DNA of 8,212 nt, taken from positions 1 to 8,212 of the forward strand of contig JAJNDJ010000083.1 of NCBI GenBank assembly GCA_021156345.1, in the 5' to 3' direction. This DNA is from Rubrobacteraceae bacterium. GTDB taxonomy: Bacteria; Actinomycetota; Rubrobacteria; Rubrobacterales; Rubrobacteraceae. This document shows positions 1 to 5,179 of this stretch, in pieces. Position numbers and translations under genes: made by a program. The number at the start of each line of letters is the position of its first letter. The first letter of the stretch is position 1. The notes beneath the pieces were generated by a model that was given only the letters and a program-made list of their open reading frames with translations, made no database searches and was not told the origin of the DNA.

Positions 1-250
1 ATGTAGTGAAGTGTGGGCAGGGTGAGGCTGACACGGCCTACGTCGATAAGTTCGATCGCATCAAGAAGAACTGCGAGAGCGTTTTCTTGCTTGTCCGCTA
101 GGAGCGCCTAGGGGAGGAGGGAAACGCAGGCGCAGCCCTGAAGGAGGAGCTCACAGCCCTCTACTCAGAGAGCAGCTGCGCGTCGTGGAAAGCTCGAGGC
201 ACTCATGGGTGGTCGATAAGGATCACGCCAGGCAGACCAGCGCGTCTATC
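1..250. other. Left-edge segment with coding-like but unassignable sequence
   Basis: No intact gene can be supported here. On the plus strand a frame from GTG 6 reads about 30 codons (with KFDRIKKNCESVFLLVR) to a TAG at 99-101, and stays open in the same frame to about 250. On the minus strand a frame in antisense register reads from about 107 off the left edge, with LLADKQENALAVLLDAIELI, and has no visible start because a TAG precedes it. Third-position GC is higher on the plus reading, but the minus peptide looks equally protein-like. The two frames meet at a small inverted repeat, CTAGG-AGCG-CCTAG (97-110). This may be the end of a broken gene or the edge of one outside the window. Confidence 0.2.
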
Positions 251-293
251 CTAGAGGTGGTGGAAGCTGGGCGAGGGTACGATGACCGCCTAG

Positions 294-516
294 CGGCACA
301 GAGTGCGCCATGACGACCAGGAGCACGCTGCCTGCGGTGTGGTTGAAGAGCCATGCGTACCAGAACGTCACCGCCATCGTCGTCACGAGACCAGCCACTA
401 GGACGGACGGCACTAAGCAGCCCTCCTCCATGAAGAAGGGGGGCAAGAAGCGGCGAGTAGCCGGCTCCCTGCAGCCCAGGGACGGCAACCCCATTCCAAC
501 CCGGGTGCTCGCCCAG
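294..516 (-). pseudogene. Remnant of a CPBP-family (CAAX/Abi) intramembrane metalloprotease
   Basis: Two pieces of one family motif set are visible in different minus-strand frames. At about 513-430 the peptide GPLGEHPGWNGVAVPGLQ followed by YSPLLAPLL matches the family's EExxWRG-PRLQ region. At about 404-297 in another frame, WYAWLFNHTAGSVLLVVMAH matches the later helix with W-x-YN-T-GS-LL-H. Intact members join these through a helix with a WHLP histidine motif; that stretch is absent. The first motif is also degraded: the second glutamate of EE is a histidine and the arginine is an asparagine. The G-run near 437-442 and the missing segment suggest a deletion with frameshift. No N-terminal helices or start codon were found upstream. 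Intact members are membrane proteases or immunity-type proteins; this copy cannot be active. Confidence 0.6.
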
Positions 517-676
517 CGGCCCATCTCCGGGGTTGACCAGGCGCACACGATAGAAGCCGGCGCGCCGAGCACGGGGGATGTGTGCTTTCTCCAGAATGTG
601 CCACCCCACCGGGGGTAGTCATGGTCGCATACAGAGGGTCTCGCACAACGCATCAGGCAAAGTCAAGGAGCGAGTT

Positions 677-856
677 TTACGGGGCAGTCTCGCGCTCGAT
701 GCGCTCCACCTCCTCGCGAGGGATGTGGACCGCACCAGCGAACTTGTCGGCCTTGAGCACCCCGCGTTCCACCATATTCTGAACCGTCGTAGGAGTGAGG
801 CCCAGATACTCGGCCGCTTCCATTATGGTGACTTTCATGCGGTTCTTGTCATCCAC
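677..856 (-). CDS. Small excisionase/MerR-type helix-turn-helix protein
   Basis: This encodes a 59-aa DNA-binding protein. The core MKVTIMEAAEYLGLTPTTVQ reads as a helix-turn-helix of the HTH_17/excisionase (MerR-like) kind. A short wing follows: NMVERGVLKADKFAGAVHIP, then REEVERIERE. The HIPREEVERI ending is typical of these domains, which bind DNA as Xis-like directionality factors or small regulators. I chose GTG 856 because a strong GAGGAGG (865-871) lies 8 nt upstream. A longer reading from TTG 904 has no good ribosome site, and ATG 838 is too far from it. The restored frame of the broken gene upstream ends at TGA 849-851, so the two overlap by 8 nt and are probably translationally coupled. 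No integrase, att site or phage gene is visible, so a regulatory role is as likely as excision. Confidence 0.8.
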   Translation of the reverse strand: MDDKNRMKVTIMEAAEYLGLTPTTVQNMVERGVLKADKFAGAVHIPREEVERIERETAP

Positions 857-1297
857 CCAAATAACCTCCTCGCCCGGCAAAGATTGGAGCCGGGACACCC
901 CCAAAGGATACCCTGTCCCATGCCGCGTGCCATGAGCCCTCTATGACCGTCTGTAGAATCGTGTCTCTGGATTTGATGTAAAAGAACTCCTGCAGCTCCT
1001 CCAGCGCATGTCTCGCATAGCGCTACCCTTGCTCTGCGGACTCAGCTGGTCACGCCAGATGTCTTTGAACACGCTCCCGGTTTCCTCCGGTGCCCACCGG
1101 GACGGCTCGCCCTGGTCGTCTACGGGCACGTAGAGGACCTCCGCCATGGCGATTGTTTCGACCAGACTCTCCTCAGCTTCGCTAGCGAATCGTCCAATCG
1201 CTCCGAATATTGGCCCCGGGGAGCCGCGTGCTAGAAGCTCCGCCCCCTCCTCTCGAGGAACTATCGCTCCTTCCGACATCGCTACCTCTCGAGCCAT
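849..1297 (-). pseudogene. Frameshifted gene of unknown function, upstream of and overlapping the HTH gene
   Basis: The first frame starts at ATG 1297, or better at ATG 1279, where GAGAGG lies about 5 nt upstream. It gives MSEGAIVPREEGAELLARGS, a mixed acidic and hydrophobic stretch, then FKDIWRDQLSPQSKGSAM. It then turns into R/S-rich text (RWRSCRSSFTSNPE) and stops at 941. In the next frame, from just after TAG 1023-1025 to TGA 849-851, the text is far more protein-like: RYARHALEELQEFFYIKSRD, then TILQTVIEGSWHAAWDRVSF. The end overlaps the HTH start by 8 nt. The best reading is one gene of about 140 residues with a frame change near 1010-1035. I do not recognise the product. It has no signal peptide, membrane segment or cysteine motif. 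A sequencing error, recent mutation or two overlapping small genes are alternatives. Confidence 0.55.
865..871 (-). promoter_or_regulatory. Ribosome binding site of the small HTH gene
   Basis: GAGGAGG on the minus strand lies 8 nt before GTG 856. It decides the start of the HTH gene against the longer TTG reading. It lies inside the end of the upstream frame, which fits coupling of the two genes. Confidence 0.7.
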
Positions 1298-1411
1298 ACG
1301 AGCACGAGTCCCTCGGGCGTAGAGAGTGCGCTCGAGAACGCCGTGAAGGGTACCGGGACGACAAGCAAGGATAGTCAGGCAATTCTGCGGGAGTACATTG
1401 GCGGATTCTAG
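1235..1411 (+). pseudogene. Possible C-terminal scrap of a plus-strand gene
   Basis: After a TAG at 1232-1234 the plus frame is open to TAG 1409-1411 but contains no ATG. Only the last 35 codons or so look coding: SGVESALENAVKGTGTTSKD, then SQAILREYIGGF, with about two thirds G/C at third positions. A hairpin terminator begins 18 nt after the stop, as expected at the end of a real transcript. The 5' part overlaps the N-terminus of the minus-strand frameshifted gene and reads like an out-of-frame shadow, so this would be a truncated 3' end. The product is not recognised. Confidence 0.25.
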
Positions 1412-1428
1412 GCGAAGGGAGTGTTTCC

Positions 1429-1458
1429 AAGGGTCGGGGCGTCATTCCCGACCCTTTT
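1429..1458 (+). terminator. Perfect 10-bp hairpin with short T tract (intrinsic terminator-like)
   Basis: AAGGGTCGGG (1429-1438), an 8-nt loop GCGTCATT, and CCCGACCCTT (1447-1456) pair perfectly. The run TTTT (1455-1458) closes the plus-strand side. The T run supports plus-strand use, ending the coding scrap at 1411. On the minus strand the hairpin is followed by GGAAAC, so it would be a weak terminator for the zinc-ribbon gene that ends at 1608. The T tract is short, so efficiency is uncertain. Confidence 0.6.
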
Positions 1459-1607
1459 CGAGTGCACGGAAAGTGCAATCTCCGGCGTTCGCACAGTCCG
1501 GGTCTAACACGTATGAGCGTCCCGCTCTACTACCCTGCTCCTTGCCAATATACAAGTTGGGCAGCAGCTACACTGAGCGAAAAGTACTTGGGCGACTTTG
1601 CGCCTCG

Positions 1608-2066
1608 CTAGAAGCGAACAGCCCGGCCTGCCCGATGTCCTCGATAGTAGTCTAGCCTGTCGTTGGCATCTTCCCATCTGGCAAGCCCCTCGTTGCGGAC
1701 GAAGGTTTCCGTGTCTCCGAAGAGTCCCTCAGCCCAACCGCATCGGTATGCCTCGCTCGCTGACTCCGATTCTGAGCGCGTTGCAGAAGCCGAAAGGGGG
1801 AGAACCTCCGATCCGCAGGCAGGACACCACAGAACTCCGTCGGCCAGATGCCGCATCTCGGGGTGGCCACACTCACAGGCGTGGCCCCCCATGGCATCGG
1901 GCAAGGAGGCTATCTGCTCGAGGGTTTCGAGCACCTGCGTGCTTATGAGACGGTCGCACCTGGTGCAGCGGGCCGCACCTTCGTCACCGCGCTCAAGCTC
2001 ATTTATTCCGCAACAAGGACAGATTATGGAGTTGGCATTTGATGATGTATTGGTCTGCTTTTTCAC
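1608..2066 (-). CDS. Tandem zinc-ribbon protein, conserved hypothetical
   Basis: This encodes a soluble 152-aa protein. A hydrophilic N-terminus is followed by a first zinc ribbon with CPCC at residues 16-19 and CTRC at 34-37. A second has CECGH at 64-68 and CPAC at 81-84. A charged linker (about 88-105) leads to a C-terminal helical part with FGDTETFVRNEGLARWED and then RLDYYRGHRAGR. I remember similar cysteine spacing and the same type of tail in Rubrobacter hypothetical proteins; no function is known to me. Zinc or nucleic-acid binding is inference from the ribbons. I chose GTG 2066 because AAAGGGA lies about 5 nt upstream; a reading from TTG 2108 lacks a site. The gene stands alone, with about 460 nt free upstream. 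Confidence 0.82.
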   Translation of the reverse strand: MKKQTNTSSNANSIICPCCGINELERGDEGAARCTRCDRLISTQVLETLEQIASLPDAMGGHACECGHPEMRHLADGVLWCPACGSEVLPLSASATRSESESASEAYRCGWAEGLFGDTETFVRNEGLARWEDANDRLDYYRGHRAGRAVRF

Positions 2067-2226
2067 TGTGTTCCCTTTTGCTTGGATCGTCCGTGGCTCC
2101 CTGATCAAATCCTGCCTCGACCGCTCGTTCTTCTAACCACTCTTTTCTCCATACTGCTTCGCTTTCCACCCGGTGGGGTGCCTTTGGGTATGAAGGCTAG
2201 TGTGCGGCGAGCGCTGATACATCTGC

Positions 2227-2255
2227 CACATGGTTATGTTTCATATGTCACATGG
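2227..2255. repeat. CACATGG direct repeat spaced by two helical turns
   Basis: CACATGG occurs at 2227-2233 and again at 2249-2255, 22 nt apart start to start, which puts both on the same DNA face. Seen from the minus-strand promoter (CCATGTG), one copy is in the -35/-10 spacer and the other near the expected start point. The hexamer CATATG lies between them. The layout fits an operator for a dimeric or cooperative regulator; the regulator is unknown. Confidence 0.35.
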
Positions 2256-2267
2256 CCAATTTATCAA
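2240..2267 (-). promoter_or_regulatory. Candidate sigma-70-type promoter for the zinc-ribbon gene
   Basis: On the minus strand, TTGATA (2262-2267, 5 of 6 to the -35 consensus) and TATGAA (2240-2245, 4 of 6 to the -10) are separated by 16 nt. It lies in the most AT-rich part of the window and points at the zinc-ribbon gene, leaving a leader of about 165 nt. It was found by eye only; chance matches are common. Confidence 0.35.
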
Positions 2268-2524
2268 CGGTATTTCTGCACGGGTCGCCAAAACTGCCTT
2301 CGCGAGAACTAGCACACGCTGCTTGTAGCCTCAGTCTGAGGTGGGTTATGGTCTCCACTCAGAGCTCAGCGATAATTGGTCGCCCTACGTACAAGGTATA
2401 GCCGGGCGGCATATAGACGCGCTCATCTGTCGCCGACATAATGCGGGGTGCCAGAGAGACCATTGGAGAAGAGAGCAACCATCATCAGAAGTTTGCTGCA
2501 TACGTCTAGCTCAGCGGCGTCTTC

Positions 2525-2695
2525 ATGCGCCTTGATCAAGCTCGCCATCGAAGGCTAGCAGCTTTGACCGAAGCTATCTCGGCAGAACCGGCCAGATCTT
2601 TAGCTTTGGGGTTCGGGGCGGCTAATGCGGCGCTCTTTGCTAACGCAGACTTCTCCGCCTACTCGCGCAACAACGGGTTGCGCCAAGGATTCTGA
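2525..2695 (+). CDS. Possible 56-aa ORF overlapping the kinase start
   Basis: ATG 2525 opens a frame to TGA 2693-2695, whose last base is the A of the kinase ATG at 2695 (a TGATG junction of the kind seen in coupled genes). The peptide starts MRLDQARHRRLAALTEAISA, has an alanine-rich middle (LALGFGAANAALF) and ends SRNNGLRQGF. No clear ribosome site precedes ATG 2525; TTG 2567 has GAAGG about 8 nt upstream and is an alternative. The same frame continues upstream past TAG 2507-2509, so this could be the tail of a gene with a nonsense mutation. I do not recognise a family. The overlap is the main reason to list it. Confidence 0.35.
   Translation: MRLDQARHRRLAALTEAISAEPARSLALGFGAANAALFANADFSAYSRNNGLRQGF
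2685..2689 (+). promoter_or_regulatory. Ribosome binding site of the sensor kinase
   Basis: AAGGA lies 5 nt before ATG 2695. It fixes the start of the membrane domain fragment and overlaps the end of the putative small ORF. Confidence 0.6.
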
Positions 2696-3153
2696 TGCAC
2701 TGGCAAGTTACCCCGTATTCATACCTGCTGCTTGTGGCTGCTGCCATGTCGGCCGCTCTAATATTCTTCGCCTGGCGTCGTCGGGGCACGCCAGGCGCGG
2801 AAACGTTGGCGTTGCTGATGACCGGCGTATGCGTATGGGCTGCGGGGTACGCCCTGGAGCTGAGCGGCGCTGACCTGCCGACGAAGATTCTTTGGGCAAA
2901 GGCCGAGTACATAGGTATCGCTACGGTTCCTGTTGCATGGCTGGCATTCGCCTTTCAGTACACCGGTCGCGAAGGGCAGTTGACGCTCCGTAACCTAGCA
3001 CTGCTATACGCCCTTCCGCTCGTCACGCTCCTGCTCGCGTGGACCAACGAGGCGCACGGGCTAGTTTGGAGCTCAACGAGACTGAGCGAAGGCGGGCCGT
3101 TTCCAGCAAGCAAAACCTGGCGTTGCTGGTGGCTGTATCGGTTCCCTGGGTAG
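2695..3153 (+). pseudogene. Sensor histidine kinase, N-terminal HisKA_7TM membrane part (frame broken)
   Basis: The first 138 residues or so are the sensor half of a membrane histidine kinase of the HisKA_7TM type. The start MHWQVTPYSYLLLVAAAM, the first helix ending in AWRRR, the helix with CVWAAGYALEL, then ADLPTKILWAKAEYIG, the WLAFAFQYTG motif and LLLAWTNEAHGLVWSS all fit the family. After GGPFPA (about 3090-3108) the text becomes KTWRCWWLYRFPG and stops at 3151-3153. The next part of the domain resumes in another frame with KQNLALLVAVSVPWVGN from about 3108. Intact relatives have roughly 40-50 residues between these points, covering one membrane helix and its loops. So a deletion with frame loss is more likely than a single-base sequencing error. 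Signal and ligand are unknown. Confidence 0.75.
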
Positions 3154-4391
3154 GCAACGGCGTATACGTCCTGGGTCTCAGCCCTGTACCCAACCTGGAC
3201 CTGACTCCATTCGCTTTCCTGATTAGCGGCACGGCTATTGCGTTAAGCCTGTTCCGTTTTCGCTTGTTGGACATTGTCCCTGTGGCACGCGAAAACGTTA
3301 TGGAGGGTATGAGCGATGGCGTGGTAGTGCTTGATCTGCAGGATCGTGTCGTAGACATGAATCCGGCCGCCGAGCGCTTCCTTGGCTGCTCTACCCGGAA
3401 AGCCATAGGACGAGAGTTCACTGCACTCGTCCCCAACTGGTACGGATCGTTCGAACATCATCACGGACGAGCAGGAGAAATCCACGAGGAGGTCAGCCTG
3501 GGCGAGGAGCCGGCGCAGAGAGATTATGAACTGACGCTCTCGCCGGTTGCCGATCGCAAGGGGCAAAGCAGAGGCCACTTGATTCTGTTGCACGACATTA
3601 CCGAGCGAAAACGGGTCGAAGATGAGGTTCGGCAGCTCAACGCAACCCTCGAGAAGCGGGTCGCCGACCGCACCGCCCAGCTTGCTGAGCGCGAGCGCCA
3701 GCTCGAGGCACTGGTCGGTAAGCTCATAGCAGCCCACGAAGAGGAAAGGCGCTGGGTAGCCTACGAGGTGCACGACAGCCTAATCCAAATGGTGATCGCT
3801 GCCCAACGATACATACAGATCTTCGCGGATACTCATCCCCCAGGCTCCAAGGTAAGGTCGGGGGAACTGGACCGTCCGCTGGAATTGGTCCAGCAGACGG
3901 TGCGAGAAGGTAGGCGCATGGTCAAAGGGCTCAGGCCCACAACGCTCGACGACTTCGGGTTGGTGACCGCTGTACGACAGCGTGTCGAGGAACTACGGAA
4001 TGAGGGTTGGGAGATCGGCTACGAGGAAACCCTCGGGAGAGAGCGGTTGCCGAGCGAGGTAGAGATCACGCTCTTCAGGGTCACCCAAGAAGCGCTCAAT
4101 AACGTGCGAAAGCACGCCCAAACCACCGCGGCGTGCGTCGCACTGACGCAGCGGGGGAGAAAGGTACGCCTGGAGGTGAGGGATGAGGGGCGAGGGTTCG
4201 AACCGTCAGCGGTATTGGCCAGGCAGGGTCCGGTCGAGAGGGTAGGCCTCTCCAGCATGAGGGAGAGGGTCGCGCTGCTGGGTGGCGAGTTTGAGATCAG
4301 GAGCAAACCAGGCGCTGGCACATCCATAGTGGCGGAGGTTCCATTGCCAACTACATTGGAAGGGAGAGGTGCCGACCATGAGGGGGGATGA
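3039..4391 (+). CDS. Sensor histidine kinase, PAS and HisKA_3/HATPase part (NarL/DegS type)
   Basis: This is the remainder of the kinase, up to 450 residues from GTG 3039. Residues 25-80 are the last membrane helices of the 7TM domain (VPWVGNGVYVLGL, then LDLTPFAFLISG). Residues 84-188 are a PAS domain (MSDGVVVLDLQDRVVDMNPA to HDITERK). Residues 189-230 form a coiled coil. The HisKA_3 dimerisation helix carries the phosphoacceptor His245 in YEVHDSLIQ (codon 3771-3773). The ATPase shows the N box QEALNNVRKHA (350-360), the DEGRGF box (382-387), GLSSMRERVALLGG (403-416) and GAGTSIV. It should autophosphorylate on His245 and pass phosphate to the regulator downstream, which overlaps by 14 nt. 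GTG 3039 has no ribosome site, and ATG 3301 is poorly placed. In its present form this half may be made only by frameshifting or weak internal initiation. Confidence 0.85.
   Translation: MDQRGARASLELNETERRRAVSSKQNLALLVAVSVPWVGNGVYVLGLSPVPNLDLTPFAFLISGTAIALSLFRFRLLDIVPVARENVMEGMSDGVVVLDLQDRVVDMNPAAERFLGCSTRKAIGREFTALVPNWYGSFEHHHGRAGEIHEEVSLGEEPAQRDYELTLSPVADRKGQSRGHLILLHDITERKRVEDEVRQLNATLEKRVADRTAQLAERERQLEALVGKLIAAHEEERRWVAYEVHDSLIQMVIAAQRYIQIFADTHPPGSKVRSGELDRPLELVQQTVREGRRMVKGLRPTTLDDFGLVTAVRQRVEELRNEGWEIGYEETLGRERLPSEVEITLFRVTQEALNNVRKHAQTTAACVALTQRGRKVRLEVRDEGRGFEPSAVLARQGPVERVGLSSMRERVALLGGEFEIRSKPGAGTSIVAEVPLPTTLEGRGADHEGG
4362..4369 (+). promoter_or_regulatory. Ribosome binding site of the response regulator
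   Basis: GGGAGAGG lies 8 nt before ATG 4378 and inside the 3' end of the kinase. It favours ATG 4378 over the in-frame GTG 4369, which overlaps the site itself. Confidence 0.6.
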
Positions 4392-4779
4392 AGCCGTGCC
4401 GCCAGCCCGGCTGCTCATCGTCGACGATCACGATTTGATAAGAGAGTCAACGCAGCTCATGCTGGAGGGTGAGCCGGACTTAGAGGTGGTAGGTGAGGCG
4501 GTTAACGGCCGTCATGCCTTGGAGCTCTGCCGCCGGCTGCGTCCGGATCTTGTGCTGATGGACGTGAGGATGCCAGAGATGGACGGCTTGACCGCGACTC
4601 GGGAAATCAAGAAAGAGATGCCAGCAATCAGCGTCCTGGTGGTGAGCGCGTACGAGAGCGAAGATTACCGTAGGGAGGCTGCAAGTGCGGGAGCCACTGA
4701 CTATATCTTGAAAGATGCTGAAAGGCGTCAGCTGCTCGAGGCGGTGCGCGCAGCGCTAGGCCAAAGAGGTAAAGGATAG
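4378..4779 (+). CDS. Receiver-only response regulator paired with the kinase
   Basis: This encodes a 133-aa single receiver domain. ARLLIVDDHDLIRES carries the acidic pair Asp16-Asp17. LVLMDVRMPEMDG carries the phosphoacceptor Asp62. VLVVSAYE carries Ser90, and DYILKD carries Tyr109 and Lys112. All residues expected for phosphotransfer are present. The receiver is of the NarL/DegU kind by sequence, but it stops at GQRGKG directly after the last receiver helix. No LuxR-type helix-turn-helix follows in any frame I checked downstream to 5080. Partners of HisKA_3 kinases usually carry that DNA-binding domain, so output must come from protein-protein contact, or the domain was lost. The gene starts inside the kinase (14-nt overlap), indicating one transcript and translational coupling. 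Confidence 0.88.
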   Translation: MRGDEAVPPARLLIVDDHDLIRESTQLMLEGEPDLEVVGEAVNGRHALELCRRLRPDLVLMDVRMPEMDGLTATREIKKEMPAISVLVVSAYESEDYRREAASAGATDYILKDAERRQLLEAVRAALGQRGKG

Positions 4780-4937
4780 GCCTTATGTGTCCCCAAGATG
4801 CGACTGATCTAGACTTTACGCCAATAGGTCATGGTCGGCGGTGGAGTCGCCGACGCGTGAGTCCAGAGACTCCCAGCTACTTGATCTAGTCTTTCGTGGG
4901 CGAATGAGCGGGAGTGGCACTAGGTTAGAGTTGATGA

Positions 4938-5072
4938 AGTATATTCATTCGTTTGGAACTTCGCAGGACGCTCTCCGAGAAGCACGACATCGAGGTCGTG
5001 GCGCCCTCCCGGCAAGCCGGGGCCCGAGCTGCCAATAGTTATACGGCTACCTTCCGAGAGGTACCTTTCTAG
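4938..5072 (+). pseudogene. Coding-like scrap, possibly a decayed nucleotide-binding-fold protein
   Basis: After a TGA at 4935-4937, one plus frame reads 44 codons to TAG 5070-5072 with protein-like text: IRLELRRTLSEKHDIEVVAP, then SRQAGARAANSYTATFREVPF in two adjoining pieces. It has no ATG and no ribosome site. The pattern L-S-E-K-H-D-I-E-V-V-A-P resembles the second strand region of SurE nucleotidases or of some glycosyltransferases, but the SurE NDDG metal motif that should precede it is absent. It is at best a fragment. Confidence 0.22.
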
Positions 5073-5123
5073 GCACTCGGGTCAATTGAGCTTGTACGCG
5101 ACCACTTCGCCACCCGTGAACCT

Positions 5124-5153
5124 TTGCTGGGTCGGGCGTAGCTCGGGTATCCT
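5124..5153 (+). promoter_or_regulatory. Candidate promoter of the methyltransferase-family gene
   Basis: TTGCTG (5124-5129) and TATCCT (5148-5153) are 18 nt apart, each 4 of 6 to the sigma-70 consensus, and lie 26 nt before ATG 5180. The position fits a short leader; the match is modest. Confidence 0.35.
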
Positions 5154-5179
5154 AATGCAACGGAAAGTGAGGCATTGCG

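Larger units (their letters stand above)
2067..2524. other. Long intergenic region between divergent genes
   Basis: This 458-nt stretch holds no gene I can support. It contains a local AT-rich patch (about 2220-2280) with a direct repeat and a possible minus-strand promoter, listed separately. It also has the near-perfect palindrome CCTCAG-T-CTGAGG (2329-2341), which could be an operator half-site pair. A 22-codon frame from ATG 2441 to TAG 2507-2509 lies in the same frame as the 56-aa ORF downstream, so it may be the 5' part of a longer decayed gene. Short readings such as 2341-2535 have no ribosome site or family resemblance. Confidence 0.5.
4780..5179. other. Intergenic region after the two-component operon
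   Basis: These 400 nt hold no intact gene. Two hairpins lie close together: GTCGGCG/CGCCGAC (4834-4854, 7-bp stem, 7-nt loop) and GAGTC/GACTC (4859-4872, 5-bp stem). Neither is followed by a T tract, so they are poor intrinsic terminators for the operon. Downstream come a coding-like scrap (4938-5072) and a candidate promoter for the methyltransferase-family gene, listed separately. Confidence 0.5.

Noticed and set aside
310..618. Plus-strand 102-codon frame
   Set aside because: Antisense to the protease remnant, no family resemblance, no ribosome site.
677..904. Start of the HTH gene at TTG 904
   Set aside because: No ribosome site precedes it, whereas GTG 856 has GAGGAGG at 8 nt, and the extra 16 residues overlap the protein-like end of the upstream frame.
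3103..3120. Programmed -1 frameshift joining the two kinase halves
   Set aside because: The sequence CAAAACC in the overlap is not a canonical X-XXY-YYZ slippery site, and a missing protein segment at the join is better explained by a deletion.
4834..4872. Two adjacent hairpins as an intrinsic terminator of the two-component operon
   Set aside because: Stems are short (7 and 5 bp) and no T tract follows either.
4780..5080. A LuxR-type helix-turn-helix frameshifted off the response regulator
   Set aside because: Reading the plus frames shows no conserved LuxR recognition-helix pattern; only an unrelated scrap was seen.
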